Shown here: piece by piece, positions 25,370 through 33,095 of the stretch | Layout of the letters: each line of letters opens with the position of its first letter | Position numbering within the stretch: the first letter of the stretch is position 1 | From: Pseudomonadales bacterium | Lineage (GTDB): Bacteria > Pseudomonadota > Gammaproteobacteria > Pseudomonadales > Azotimanducaceae | Length of the DNA stretch: 33,095 nt | Direction of reading: 5' to 3' | Assembly (NCBI GenBank): GCA_028280225.1 | Contig: JANQMF010000191.1 | Location: 1 to 33,095, forward strand | The notes under the pieces: generated by a model | What the model was told of the DNA's origin: nothing | Databases searched by the model: none | Seen by the model: the letters and a program-made list of their open reading frames with translations, nothing else | Position numbers and translations under genes: made by a program

Positions 25370-26245
25370 GTGGATATCGAGCTCATCGAAACCGCCGTGG
25401 ACGAAGGATTTGTCCTGGCCGGACTTATCATTCTGGTTTACGAAATTGTTAAGGGTTTGAGTCAAAAGACGCTGCGCAAACACACCTTTCTCGATATGTT
25501 TGCCAGCCTGTCCACACAACTGCCCAGCATTCTGGTTGAGGTGTTTGTGTTAGGTTCCGCCTACCTGGGTTACCTGGCCTTAAGCGAAAGCGTGGTGACC
25601 TGGACCTTGCCCGTTACCGTGTGGACCCTGTTGGCAGCGCTGTTAGCCTGTGATTTTCTGTACTACTGGGAACATCGTCTGGCCCACGAAATCCGGCTGT
25701 TGTGGACCCAACATGCCGTACACCACTCTTCCCGCCATATGAATATTCTGGTGGCCATTCGATTTGGACCCTTTGAAGGCGTGATCTCGGTGATTATTTA
25801 CCTGCCGCTGGTGCTCCTGGGCTTTCCCCCGGAGTTGGTGCTGTTTGGCGTCACCGCGGTGCTGGCTTACCAAACCTGGATACACACCGAATCCATTGGA
25901 CGCCTGGGGGTTTTGGATACCATTCTTAATACCCCGTCGAACCACCGGGTGCACCATGGGTGTGACCCAAAATATCTGGACAAGAACTACGGCGGCATTT
26001 TAATGGTCTGGGACAAGCTGTTCGGCACTTATCAGGCTGAAGAAGAAAAACCCCGGTATGGGTTGAAGCGGGACTTTAACAGCGTCAATCCATTCAAAGT
26101 GTGGATTTCGGAACTCCCGGCGCTGGGCCGGGACCTGCTGGCCAGCCGGTCGCCGGCGGAAACCTTTAAGATCTTGTTTGCCCACCCCAGTTGGAAGGCC
26201 CGGCAACCGTCACGCATCACCGCGGTGACCGCGGGGGAGAATTGA
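25370..26245 (+). CDS. Sterol desaturase/fatty acid hydroxylase superfamily membrane protein (second copy)
   Basis: A 291-residue di-iron membrane hydroxylase. The histidine motifs are H102-x3-H106, H115-x2-H118-H119, H172 and H192-x2-H195-H196. Around the last motif it resembles the hydroxylase at 13.3-14.2 kb (NTPS-x-HRVHH, YLD, GG, WD-LFGT). GTG 25370 is the first credible start after the TetR stop; the frame is open further upstream within the TetR gene. The 3' end overlaps the convergent TetR gene by 29 bp. Control by TetR rather than a Pho box implies a different trigger or substrate from its paralogue. Confidence 0.86.
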   Translation: MDIELIETAVDEGFVLAGLIILVYEIVKGLSQKTLRKHTFLDMFASLSTQLPSILVEVFVLGSAYLGYLALSESVVTWTLPVTVWTLLAALLACDFLYYWEHRLAHEIRLLWTQHAVHHSSRHMNILVAIRFGPFEGVISVIIYLPLVLLGFPPELVLFGVTAVLAYQTWIHTESIGRLGVLDTILNTPSNHRVHHGCDPKYLDKNYGGILMVWDKLFGTYQAEEEKPRYGLKRDFNSVNPFKVWISELPALGRDLLASRSPAETFKILFAHPSWKARQPSRITAVTAGEN

Positions 26246-26900
26246 CCTCCCATCCCCTCTGTTTATCCGACAACCTGACCAGGGCGTCCCAAAACAGCTT
26301 CTGCGCAGACGACAACAGACAAGGCAACAGGACCGCAAAGTGATGTTGAATACCCCGTTCCTGGTCTTGCCAGGTAATCTCTTCCCGCCCCTCATGCTCG
26401 CGCAGGTAGTCCATCCAGTAACGGCTGAGAATCCACAATGAGCGGGTTAAAACCTCCAGATCAACCGGCAGCTCACGCCTGAACATATTCTCTTGCTCGA
26501 TGCGCCGGACCAGTCCGTACAACTCCGCAAAATCCGCCGCCATATCCGGATCGTCCGGGTCCGCATGGTCTGAATGGCTGTACTGTATGCGATCGCGGAA
26601 AATAAAACGGTTTTCCCACATCAGGCTCATGGCAAATAACAGATGTGCGACATAGTCGTCCGCCACCGGTCCGGGGGTGAGTGACGCCAGACGGGTCCGG
26701 GCGCGCTCGCGTACCTGGGCCTGCAAACGTTCAGCCAGATCCTTCTTGGTGGGGAAATGGTAAGACAAATTACCCTGGGAGATGCCCACCGCGTCGGCTA
26801 TTTCCGTCAGCGACGTGGCGGCGTAGCCCTTCCTGTTGAACAACCGGCGGCTGACCAACAATATTTTTTCGTTGGTACGCAGCTTTTTCTCAACCGTCAA
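26217..26900 (-). CDS. TetR/AcrR-family transcriptional regulator
   Basis: A 227-residue repressor with the helix-turn-helix at about 30-52 (LTEIADAVGISQGNLSYHFPTK) and a longer ligand domain. A TGA six bases upstream in frame makes TTG 26900 the likely start, with GGGG before it. It lies 35 bases after the GMC oxidoreductase gene and is probably its co-transcribed regulator, acting on the duplicated TAGGTA/TACCTA operator at 28.4 kb. Confidence 0.86.
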   Translation of the reverse strand: MTVEKKLRTNEKILLVSRRLFNRKGYAATSLTEIADAVGISQGNLSYHFPTKKDLAERLQAQVRERARTRLASLTPGPVADDYVAHLLFAMSLMWENRFIFRDRIQYSHSDHADPDDPDMAADFAELYGLVRRIEQENMFRRELPVDLEVLTRSLWILSRYWMDYLREHEGREEITWQDQERGIQHHFAVLLPCLLSSAQKLFWDALVRLSDKQRGWEVNSPPRSPR

Positions 26901-26935
26901 TGGTCAGCCCCAATAGTCATCCAGCCCATCCTAAC

Positions 26936-28408
26936 TTACTCACCTTTGATTTTACGGGATATCCGCTCCGCCACCATCACGCAACCCAAATAGGTGTTGC
27001 CCGAGGGGATGGTCGGCATCACCGATGCATCCGCCACACGCAGACCCTTAATCCCGTGCACACGGCAATTGGCGTCCAGTACGGTGCCCATGGGACAGGT
27101 CCCCACCATATGATAATAACTGATGGGTAAACGCTCATAAGCTTGGGCAACCGCGTTTGCAGCGGTGAAATCAAAAGGCTCCGCCGGGTGGCAACCCAGG
27201 GCGTTGGCAGGCCCGGACCGCACCCACTGCGCCAGCCGGGCAAAGGCATGTTGCAGACGGGCAAATCCATCCTCAGGCAGCGGCGGTGCCGTAACCACCG
27301 GCTCAGCATCCACCTCATCACCCAGTTTAACACTCCCCCGGCCGGATGAGCGCATCAGCAACGCTGCCATCATAAATAATGTTGGCCCCGGAGAGGAACT
27401 CATGGCAATTGGGAAACAATGATAGTCCGGGTCCGTGCCGTTGGATGCACCCACCAGCAGTACCTGAGCCGGTCCCGCAATCCCGCCCCGCTCCCCCTCA
27501 TGCACAAAAGGAATACCCGTGCCAAGATGATCACTCATGGTTTCGCCCACAGGCAGATCTGCGTGTACCCGTATGCCATGTTCCCCAAGATGCGTCCCGG
27601 GGCCGATACCTGAACGCATGAGCAACCATGGGGTCCACAACGCGCCGGCGCATACAACCACCTCATCAGCATCTATTTCCTCCCCCGTGGTCAGACGCAA
27701 ACCGGTGGCCCGGGCACCCTCAATGGCTATGTTGGCCACTTCCGCCCCGGTGCGCACAACCAGGTTTTCCCGCCGGCGTACCTTTGGGGTGAGATAAGCA
27801 AGACTGGTGGACACCCGGCGTGCATCCTGATCAATGGTCACCGGAAATACCCCAACGCCGGGTAGCTGGCTGGGATCGTTAATATCATCCACCCGCTTGT
27901 TTCCCGTTTCCAGCATGCCGTCATAAAAGGCCAATTGCGCCCGGCTGATTTCATCCCGCCGCCAGCGCCGCACCGGCAGCGGTCCGCTGTTGCCATGGAT
28001 TGGCGACGCCGGAAAATCAGCATCCCTTTCCGCGGCAATAAAGGTATCCACCACATCCTCCCAGCCCCAGCCCTCCAGACCTGCAGCCGCCCAATGATTA
28101 TAGTCCTGGGGTAAACCCCGCAGGGTGGCAAGACCATTTATGGCGGACGTGCCGCCCAGCAATCGCCCCTGTAAAGCACCAATGGGTGTGCTTTGGGTCA
28201 GCATTGGCGTAACCACGGAATGGGTGCCGTGTTGCCAGATTTCCGGCGCCCGTTGCGGCTCCAATATCATCGTGTCGTAGCTATTCTGGTCCGGCCCCGC
28301 TTCCAGTAAGGTCACCGCCAGGTGCGCATCTTCGCTCAACCGGGCCGCAAGCACCGCTCCCGACGTACCACCCCCAACAATCACAATATGTTTGGACTTT
28401 TGCACCAT
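26936..28408 (-). CDS. GMC-family FAD-dependent oxidoreductase
   Basis: A 490-residue glucose-methanol-choline oxidoreductase. The FAD-binding motif GGGTSGAVLA starts at residue 12, the GMC signature GRLLGGTSAINGL is near 81-93, and the C-terminus holds the active-site region HMVGTCPMG plus the FAD-contacting PSGNTYLGCVMVAERIS segment. Relatives oxidise alcohols, choline or aliphatic polyols. No signal peptide is seen. Transcription is from a strong promoter with two operator palindromes, and a TetR gene follows in the same operon. The substrate is unknown. Confidence 0.9.
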   Translation of the reverse strand: MVQKSKHIVIVGGGTSGAVLAARLSEDAHLAVTLLEAGPDQNSYDTMILEPQRAPEIWQHGTHSVVTPMLTQSTPIGALQGRLLGGTSAINGLATLRGLPQDYNHWAAAGLEGWGWEDVVDTFIAAERDADFPASPIHGNSGPLPVRRWRRDEISRAQLAFYDGMLETGNKRVDDINDPSQLPGVGVFPVTIDQDARRVSTSLAYLTPKVRRRENLVVRTGAEVANIAIEGARATGLRLTTGEEIDADEVVVCAGALWTPWLLMRSGIGPGTHLGEHGIRVHADLPVGETMSDHLGTGIPFVHEGERGGIAGPAQVLLVGASNGTDPDYHCFPIAMSSSPGPTLFMMAALLMRSSGRGSVKLGDEVDAEPVVTAPPLPEDGFARLQHAFARLAQWVRSGPANALGCHPAEPFDFTAANAVAQAYERLPISYYHMVGTCPMGTVLDANCRVHGIKGLRVADASVMPTIPSGNTYLGCVMVAERISRKIKGE

Positions 28409-28430
28409 GGTATACCCCGCGTATCGATAA

Positions 28431-28478
28431 TTTTAGGTAGTTATACCTAAAAATAGGTAATACTACCTAATTTGTCAA
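28431..28478 (-). promoter_or_regulatory. Promoter with duplicated TAGGTA/TACCTA operator for the GMC-tetR operon
   Basis: On the minus strand TTGACA (28478-28473) and TATTTT (28455-28450) are 17 bases apart. Two palindromes overlap this: TAGGTA-N4-TACCTA at 28454-28469, in the spacer, and TTTTAGGTA-N4-TACCTAAAA at 28431-28452, over the start site. Their centres are exactly 20 bp apart, about two helical turns, as expected for cooperative TetR binding. Confidence 0.75.
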
Positions 28479-28730
28479 TACCCGGATTCGAAAATGCCAA
28501 TCCCCATTCCAGGGCAGGAGTGTTTGCAGGATTCGGGCAGAACAAGCAGGGTTGCTCCACGGCAGATTCCACCCCCGGCACCCTGTACAATTGAGAAGAA
28601 TGCAGACTAAGGTGGGGACAGTCCCAGCCGGACTTAGCCAAATGTCGATTTGTTCAAAGATTGTTCACAATCCGTGCCGTTAAATGACCTGGCGGACTAG
28701 TGCAAACGCATACCGCATGCTTCTACACAG
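28479..28730. other. Gene-free stretch with small repeats before the sugar dehydrogenase
   Basis: I see no gene here. The stretch contains GGGAC-A-GTCCC (28615-28625), similar to the hairpin cores of REP-like repeats, and TTGTTCA repeated at 28650 and 28661 at an 11-bp period, the second copy of which forms the palindrome GATTGT-TC-ACAATC (28659-28672). The latter may be a regulatory site for the dehydrogenase. Confidence 0.4.
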
Positions 28731-28810
28731 GGAGGTATTCCTATGAACAGGGAGGTATTCCTATGAACAGGGAGGTATTCCTATGAGCAGGGAGATATTT
28801 CTATGACGAG
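28731..28810 (+). repeat. Four tandem 20-bp copies of a ribosome-binding-site/start unit
   Basis: The 20-bp unit beginning GGAGGTATTCCTATGA starts at 28731, 28751, 28771 and 28791. Copies 1 and 2 are identical, copy 3 has one change, and copy 4 has several. Each carries a Shine-Dalgarno sequence and an ATG (28743, 28763, 28783, 28803). The first three ATGs open 7-codon frames, MNREVFL, MNREVFL and MSREIFL. The stop of each overlaps the next ATG as ATGA, and the last reaches the dehydrogenase start. Confidence 0.9.
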
Positions 28811-30017
28811 CAACCGTATTCCGATACTGGCCTGGCTGATATCCGCAGCGCTTGCAGGTTGCGGCGGCGGCGGTTCTTCCGGCAGCCCACCGGTGAACGT
28901 CACACCCACCCCGGTACCCACGGTACCCAGCGTCACCACCACGCCGGCATTCACCGCCCTGAGCTTTAACGCACCGGTGGCTTTGCGTCAGGCCCCGGGT
29001 GACAACAGCACATGGTATGTCGTTGAGCAGGCCGGGCGTATTCAACGCTTTGACAATGACCCCAACACAACCACCAGCACAACATTTCTGGATATCTCCA
29101 GCCAGGTCAATAACTTGAGCTCTGAAACCGGCATGTTGAGCATGACCTTCCACCCCCAATACCCCGCAACACCCACCGTATATGTGCTGTACAGCACCAA
29201 CGGTACATTACGTACCCGTCTATCCAGTTTTCAGTTGACCACCGGCGGCGATGTATTGGACCCGGCCAGCGAAAACGTACTGATTGAGGTACCCCAACCC
29301 CAGACCAATCACAATGGTGGAGATCTGGCATTTACCCTTGACGGTCTGCTGCTTGCCTCTCTGGGTGATGGAGGTGGTGCCGGCGACCCCGGCGAAAATG
29401 CACAAAATACCCGCAATCTGCTGGGTACGGTGATCCGCATCAATGTTGATGGTCCGCCACCTTATGGACTGCCGGCGGACAACCCTTTTGCTGCCAGCAA
29501 CCGCTGTCAGCTCACCGCGCAGAGCAGCGACTGCGCGGAAATATACGCCTGGGGCTTTCGCAACCCATGGCGCATCAGCGTGGACAGCTTAAGCGGCGAT
29601 CTGTGGCTTGCGGATGTGGGTCAAAATGACTGGGAAGAAGTAAATCGGGTCAGCCTGGGCGGCAACTACGGCTGGAACGACCGGGAAGGGGCACACTGTT
29701 TTGACCCCCCGGCAAACTGCGCCAACAACTTTGCTGAACCCGTTGCCGAGTACGATCACGGTCAAGGGCAATCGATCACCGGCGGCTATGTCTATCGGGG
29801 CAGCAACATTGCCAATCTGGTGGGTAGGTATGTTTTTGGCGACTTTGTCAGCGGCCGTTTATTCGCCGTGGATGTTGACAGCACACCCACGGTCACCGCC
29901 ACGGAAATTGGTGATACCAGTTTTGGCATTTCCACCTTCGGCCGGGACCAGGACGGCGAACTGTATGTGGTCAACTATAACAACGGCAGCCTGCACCGTC
30001 TGGTCGATGCCCCCTAG
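28803..30017 (+). CDS. PQQ-dependent sugar dehydrogenase family lipoprotein
   Basis: A 404-residue six-bladed beta-propeller of the glucose/sorbosone dehydrogenase family, which oxidises aldose sugars or related compounds with PQQ. A lipoprotein signal ends in L17-A18-G19-C20, followed by a glycine/serine and proline/threonine linker (to about 50). Family motifs include HNGGDLAFTLDG, LLASLGDGGGAGDPG, WGFRNPWRIS, LWLADVGQNDWEEVN and YGWNDREG. It should sit in the periplasm, anchored to a membrane. ATG 28803 is the last of four duplicated start units. No PQQ synthesis genes are nearby. Confidence 0.88.
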   Translation: MTSNRIPILAWLISAALAGCGGGGSSGSPPVNVTPTPVPTVPSVTTTPAFTALSFNAPVALRQAPGDNSTWYVVEQAGRIQRFDNDPNTTTSTTFLDISSQVNNLSSETGMLSMTFHPQYPATPTVYVLYSTNGTLRTRLSSFQLTTGGDVLDPASENVLIEVPQPQTNHNGGDLAFTLDGLLLASLGDGGGAGDPGENAQNTRNLLGTVIRINVDGPPPYGLPADNPFAASNRCQLTAQSSDCAEIYAWGFRNPWRISVDSLSGDLWLADVGQNDWEEVNRVSLGGNYGWNDREGAHCFDPPANCANNFAEPVAEYDHGQGQSITGGYVYRGSNIANLVGRYVFGDFVSGRLFAVDVDSTPTVTATEIGDTSFGISTFGRDQDGELYVVNYNNGSLHRLVDAP

Positions 30018-30154
30018 GATCGGGTTGTACACCGCCAGACAAACGCTGTACAAATTTTATGGCCATACGGACACGGATTTTGACAAGAAGCTCACGCAGG
30101 TGAAGACAGATCCGGACACCATTTTTAAGTCCCTAACAGCGGTTTTTGCAACGC

Positions 30155-30535
30155 CTATTCCACCCGCTGAAAGACATCGGAGTTGGTTAAAAAGGCATTC
30201 CACACACCGGTTTCCTGGGTTTGTTCCCTATTTTCCCAGCGCCGCACCAGCACCCAGATCGTGTGAATGGCCTGGATCCCGTCCGCATTTCTTTCGATGC
30301 GCCCGGAGAAGGAGGTAATGGATTCAAGATTGGCCTCAGCGTCCCGCCAATCCACGCTGAAGGCCAATACATCACCGTTGGCCATCCCAACAATGGGGTA
30401 TTCTTTTCCCGATGCCGCCCGGCCTTTTCTGGAACAGTAGCTGCCGCTGATGACGCCATCCTGTTCGTGCAACTGCAATGTGGAACCGTTCTGGTTAATC
30501 CACTCGCCGCTTAATGTTGAAGCTGTTAAGTCCAT
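30155..30535 (-). CDS. Avidin/streptavidin-family biotin-binding protein
   Basis: A 126-residue protein that aligns by eye along nearly the whole streptavidin core. Biotin contacts retained (streptavidin numbering in brackets) are N14 (N23), S18 (S27), Y33 (Y43), S35 (S45), W63 (W79), S72 (S88), T74 (T90), W94 (W108), W112 (W120) and D120 (D128). W92 is replaced by F76, and the loop asparagine N49 by Arg. High-affinity biotin binding is expected. The frame is open to 30622, but ATG 30535 begins just before the first strand, and the longer version would overlap the divergent gene. No signal peptide is visible, so it is probably cytoplasmic unless export is unconventional. Confidence 0.87.
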   Translation of the reverse strand: MDLTASTLSGEWINQNGSTLQLHEQDGVISGSYCSRKGRAASGKEYPIVGMANGDVLAFSVDWRDAEANLESITSFSGRIERNADGIQAIHTIWVLVRRWENREQTQETGVWNAFLTNSDVFQRVE

Positions 30536-30598
30536 ATTTGTTCGTCTGCAGTTTTCTTGTTCAGGAGTATCCTTCTTATTGGGAGACTGAGGCAACTC

Positions 30599-31555
30599 AT
30601 GCCACGCCGGGTTTATAATCACGAACCGATGGCTGACTCACGACCCACATCACCCAGGCATAAGATTTTGACCACCAACAAGCCAATACAGACCCTTGAG
30701 GCCCAACTTCAATCCGCTTTGACCGCGGCGCAGGTTGATCCAACAACCGTTGAACGGTGTGTTAAACAATGGTTGATCAAGGACCGTTATGTCCACCATG
30801 AATACGTCCCGCAACTTCACGCCCAAACCACCGCTGACCTGCCGCCGGACGCCGCCGCCAACTTCCACCGCGCGGTGCTGCTGAGTTTAAGCCGGCATAC
30901 CCTGGCACATGGGTTAGCCGCCGGCACAATGCGCACGCTGCAGCTTGCGGAAATCAGCCGTATTGTGGATGACTGTGCGCGGCAGCCGGATGCGTACTTT
31001 CAGTTGAACAAAAAACGCAACCCCCTGGAAAAAGACCTGAGCTTAAGTGCCGGCCGCAGTCTGGTCATTGGCGGCGCCTGGATGGTGGAGCAGCGCTGCG
31101 TCAATCCCTACCCCTCCTCCCATACCCGCTTATGGCAGCCCCGCCGCATGCAGATGTTGCGGCATGTGTTCGGGCGTCAGCCGGAATGTTTTGTGGTGCA
31201 CACTCTGGAACGCCGTATCCGTCACTTCAAGGCAGCGGAACACGAACAGGCCATGCGCAATTTGGCGCAACACCTGGCCACAACATCCCTGGCAGGAGTC
31301 TATCGCGAAAGTTGGTTTCTCGATCCGGAAGTCAGCCGGCTTTCGCCAAGCATCGCCTTCCTGGCTGCATTGCCCGTGGAAAACGGGGCACAACTTAAGT
31401 TTAAACAAGACGCGGACGCTGATATGTCAGCCGACGCCCTGGACAAGTCCCCGCAACGCAAGGCTGCTTACAACGCCGGTGACTATACCCCCAGGATTTA
31501 TGCCTACTTCTGGCCCCGTAAAGCCGTGCTTAACTGGTTACTGTCCGGAAACTGA
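30599..31555 (+). CDS. Protein of unknown function, divergent from the avidin gene
   Basis: A 318-residue protein that I do not recognise. It is rich in Arg and His, has no signal peptide or transmembrane segment, and contains clusters such as KDRYVHHEYV and RRIRHFKAAEHEQ. ATG 30599 has GAGG six bases upstream; the frame also runs upstream to a TTG. The start regions of this gene and the avidin gene are only about 60 bases apart, so they could share regulation. The convergent TauD-like gene ends 40 bases after its stop. Confidence 0.7.
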   Translation: MPRRVYNHEPMADSRPTSPRHKILTTNKPIQTLEAQLQSALTAAQVDPTTVERCVKQWLIKDRYVHHEYVPQLHAQTTADLPPDAAANFHRAVLLSLSRHTLAHGLAAGTMRTLQLAEISRIVDDCARQPDAYFQLNKKRNPLEKDLSLSAGRSLVIGGAWMVEQRCVNPYPSSHTRLWQPRRMQMLRHVFGRQPECFVVHTLERRIRHFKAAEHEQAMRNLAQHLATTSLAGVYRESWFLDPEVSRLSPSIAFLAALPVENGAQLKFKQDADADMSADALDKSPQRKAAYNAGDYTPRIYAYFWPRKAVLNWLLSGN

Positions 31556-31595
31556 CTGACCGAATACTGCGCATTCCGGACACAGCGTCGCTGGC

Positions 31596-32834
31596 CTAAG
31601 CGAGCAGGGCGGTAAAGAAATCTTTAACGTTTGCGCTGTCCAGAAAATCATCCAGGGAATAATCCAGGTCAAATTCTTCGTTGACCGCATCCAACAGCTC
31701 CACCGCCATCACCGAATCCCCGCCTACATCGACAAAACTACAGGCTAAATTGGCCTCCAGGTCAAAACTATCCGTATATTGACCGGCAACCCAACTGAGA
31801 AAGGTATCAATGTCCACGGCGGGCACAACACCCGGGCTGCCCGAAGTCTCGGCTGCCGCTGCGGTTTCGAATTGCGGCGGGTGCTGGGGCATGCCCACCG
31901 TCCAACCCGCATCCGCCCACATCAGCGGGTCAGCAAGGCCAGCCAGCACCACCCGGTCACCGCCAAAGGGGTCCCGGCCGTGGGTGCTTAACATATTGTC
32001 CAACACCAGAATATCCCCGGCCTGCCAGTCGAATCGTTGGGTGTGCTGGTCGTGGGCGGCAAGAATATGCTGATACTGCTCGAAACTGATAGGGGTGCCA
32101 TCACCAAAAAAAGTGTTGTGCGGCAGACCGGCGGATCCAACCTGGCGCTTAAGGTGCTCACGCAGGGTATCGTCCAGAGCGTATTGACTCAGCGCCAGGG
32201 CATGATTAAACCACACCTCATCTGCGGTCACCGGATGAACAATGGTCGCCGGGCGCACTTGGCTGGTGCGTACCCCATCATCGGGTAGCCACTCCAGGGC
32301 TATTTTTGCCTCCACCGCGTAAGCTTCCAGTTGTTCCCGGGTTTGTACCTGAAACACGTCCCGCCAATCCATGCCCACCCCGGCAGAAAAGTTGCGCACG
32401 TACATCACCCCCAGGCGGCGAAACTGTTCCACCAGCGCCGGATCAAGAGCGGCCAGAATATCGCGCGTGTCGGCAATTGGGGTTGCCCCACCCTGCTCCG
32501 CCGGGACCGTGCAGCAGAACAGAATTTTCGACGGCCAACGATGGGTAAAGGCGCTTTCACAATGTTGGGGAATGGTGAAACCTGCCGGTGTATCCGTTGA
32601 CGTGAGGATGGGTCCGTCAACCGTTGTACGTTTACTTGCCCGGTCCTGATAAGGCATCCACGTACCCACCAGCTTTTGACCCGCCTGAGCAAAGTCGCAG
32701 GCCTGCCTGACCCCCGTGCCGCGCAGCAGCACCGCTCCATCAGCCTGCAACGCCCGGCTGATGTCGCATTGATGCAAATCCAACTGGCGGCTTAAATCTT
32801 CATGGGATTGTAAATTAATCTGGTGCATGGCCAT
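31596..32834 (-). CDS. TauD/TfdA-like dioxygenase fused to a carrier-protein domain
   Basis: A 412-residue two-domain protein. Residues about 1-315 are a TauD/SyrP-like Fe(II)/2-oxoglutarate dioxygenase with the metal triad H91-x-E93 (PQHCESAF) and H285 (STHGRDPFGG). After a linker rich in Ala, Glu and Pro, residues 335-412 are an acyl/peptidyl carrier domain with the phosphopantetheine serine S374 in DVGGDSVMAVEL. Such fusions hydroxylate substrates tethered to a carrier, as in nonribosomal peptide tailoring. No synthetase lies in the window. ATG 32834 has GGA at good spacing; ATG 32864 is possible but has no proper site. Confidence 0.82.
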   Translation of the reverse strand: MAMHQINLQSHEDLSRQLDLHQCDISRALQADGAVLLRGTGVRQACDFAQAGQKLVGTWMPYQDRASKRTTVDGPILTSTDTPAGFTIPQHCESAFTHRWPSKILFCCTVPAEQGGATPIADTRDILAALDPALVEQFRRLGVMYVRNFSAGVGMDWRDVFQVQTREQLEAYAVEAKIALEWLPDDGVRTSQVRPATIVHPVTADEVWFNHALALSQYALDDTLREHLKRQVGSAGLPHNTFFGDGTPISFEQYQHILAAHDQHTQRFDWQAGDILVLDNMLSTHGRDPFGGDRVVLAGLADPLMWADAGWTVGMPQHPPQFETAAAAETSGSPGVVPAVDIDTFLSWVAGQYTDSFDLEANLACSFVDVGGDSVMAVELLDAVNEEFDLDYSLDDFLDSANVKDFFTALLA

Positions 32835-33095
32835 CACTTTTTCCGTTGCATTAGTTCGTAGCATTCCCTGTCGCGTTCACCAGTTTAAGGGACTTTGTGA
32901 GGTTCCCGCCGCGGCAGCCTAGCGCTTTTAGCCCGGTTGCCGGTCACCAATTGTCTGTTCTGTGACCGCTGCACACTGTTTTTTGCAACCGGGTCGCAAA
33001 CCCTACGGGCCAACTACCTTGGTGCGCTCGCCCCCATTTCACCGTGTTGTATCTCACCCTGTATGTCGGCCATCGGGGGTTTGCTCACCGGTAAC
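32835..33095. other. Right-edge stretch without a recognised gene
   Basis: It holds the leader of the TauD-carrier gene. Beyond that I see no coding frame, RNA gene or convincing promoter before the window ends. Confidence 0.5.

Noticed and set aside
28615-28625. REP/MITE relic
   Set aside because: Only an 11-bp hairpin core is visible, with no second copy in the window or transposase gene.
28731-28810. CRISPR-like array
   Set aside because: The 20-bp units are contiguous without spacers and carry start sites; it is a tandem duplication.

Overview
The window looks like chromosomal DNA of an aquatic, probably marine, gammaproteobacterium (my guess is the Cellvibrionales/Halieaceae neighbourhood). 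This rests on gene content: two TonB-dependent receptors, a beta-propeller phytase, di-iron membrane hydroxylases and moderate-to-high GC. No rRNA or marker gene allows a firmer placement. I see no tRNA, CRISPR array, phage gene or intact insertion sequence.

Region 1 (1-9035) looks catabolic. A minus-strand operon (SDR dehydrogenase, VOC protein, cupin, and a second SDR cut by the left edge) diverges from a LuxR-type regulator. The regulator is followed by a TonB-dependent receptor, a translationally coupled HSL-type esterase and a molybdopterin oxidoreductase. The substrate cannot be read from the sequence.

Region 2 (about 9.2-22.1 kb) is the most interesting part. It combines phosphorus scavenging with apparent membrane-lipid remodelling. 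It holds a ketopantoate-reductase-like protein with an LpxL-like acyltransferase that has lost its catalytic motif, a PlcP-type phospholipase C overlapping an Agt-type glycosyltransferase, a membrane-anchored class III aminotransferase fused to a membrane domain with Mpo1-like motifs and coupled to a sterol-desaturase-type hydroxylase, a secreted glycerophosphodiesterase, and a TonB receptor coupled to a lipoprotein phytase. I find Pho-box-like arrays (7-bp half-sites at 11-bp period) upstream of plcP, the aminotransferase and the receptor/phytase operon, with a weaker one before the glycerophosphodiesterase. I infer one PhoB regulon: phytate and phosphodiesters are imported and cleaved, phospholipids are stripped by PlcP and replaced by glycolipid. 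The aminotransferase/hydroxylase pair then becomes a candidate for an undescribed phosphorus-free lipid modification.

Region 3 (22.1-28.5 kb) is a set of small self-regulated units: a DUF2306-like membrane protein, an ArsR/SRPBCC pair, an NnrU protein, a TetR gene followed by a second hydroxylase, and a GMC oxidoreductase with its own TetR gene. Several have clear palindromic operators at the promoter.

Region 4 (28.5-33.1 kb) contains a PQQ-type sugar dehydrogenase lipoprotein preceded by four tandem copies of its own ribosome-binding-site/start segment, which creates three 7-codon overlapping mini-ORFs. It also holds an avidin-family protein with nearly all biotin contacts kept, a divergent unrecognised protein, and a TauD-like dioxygenase fused to a carrier-protein domain.
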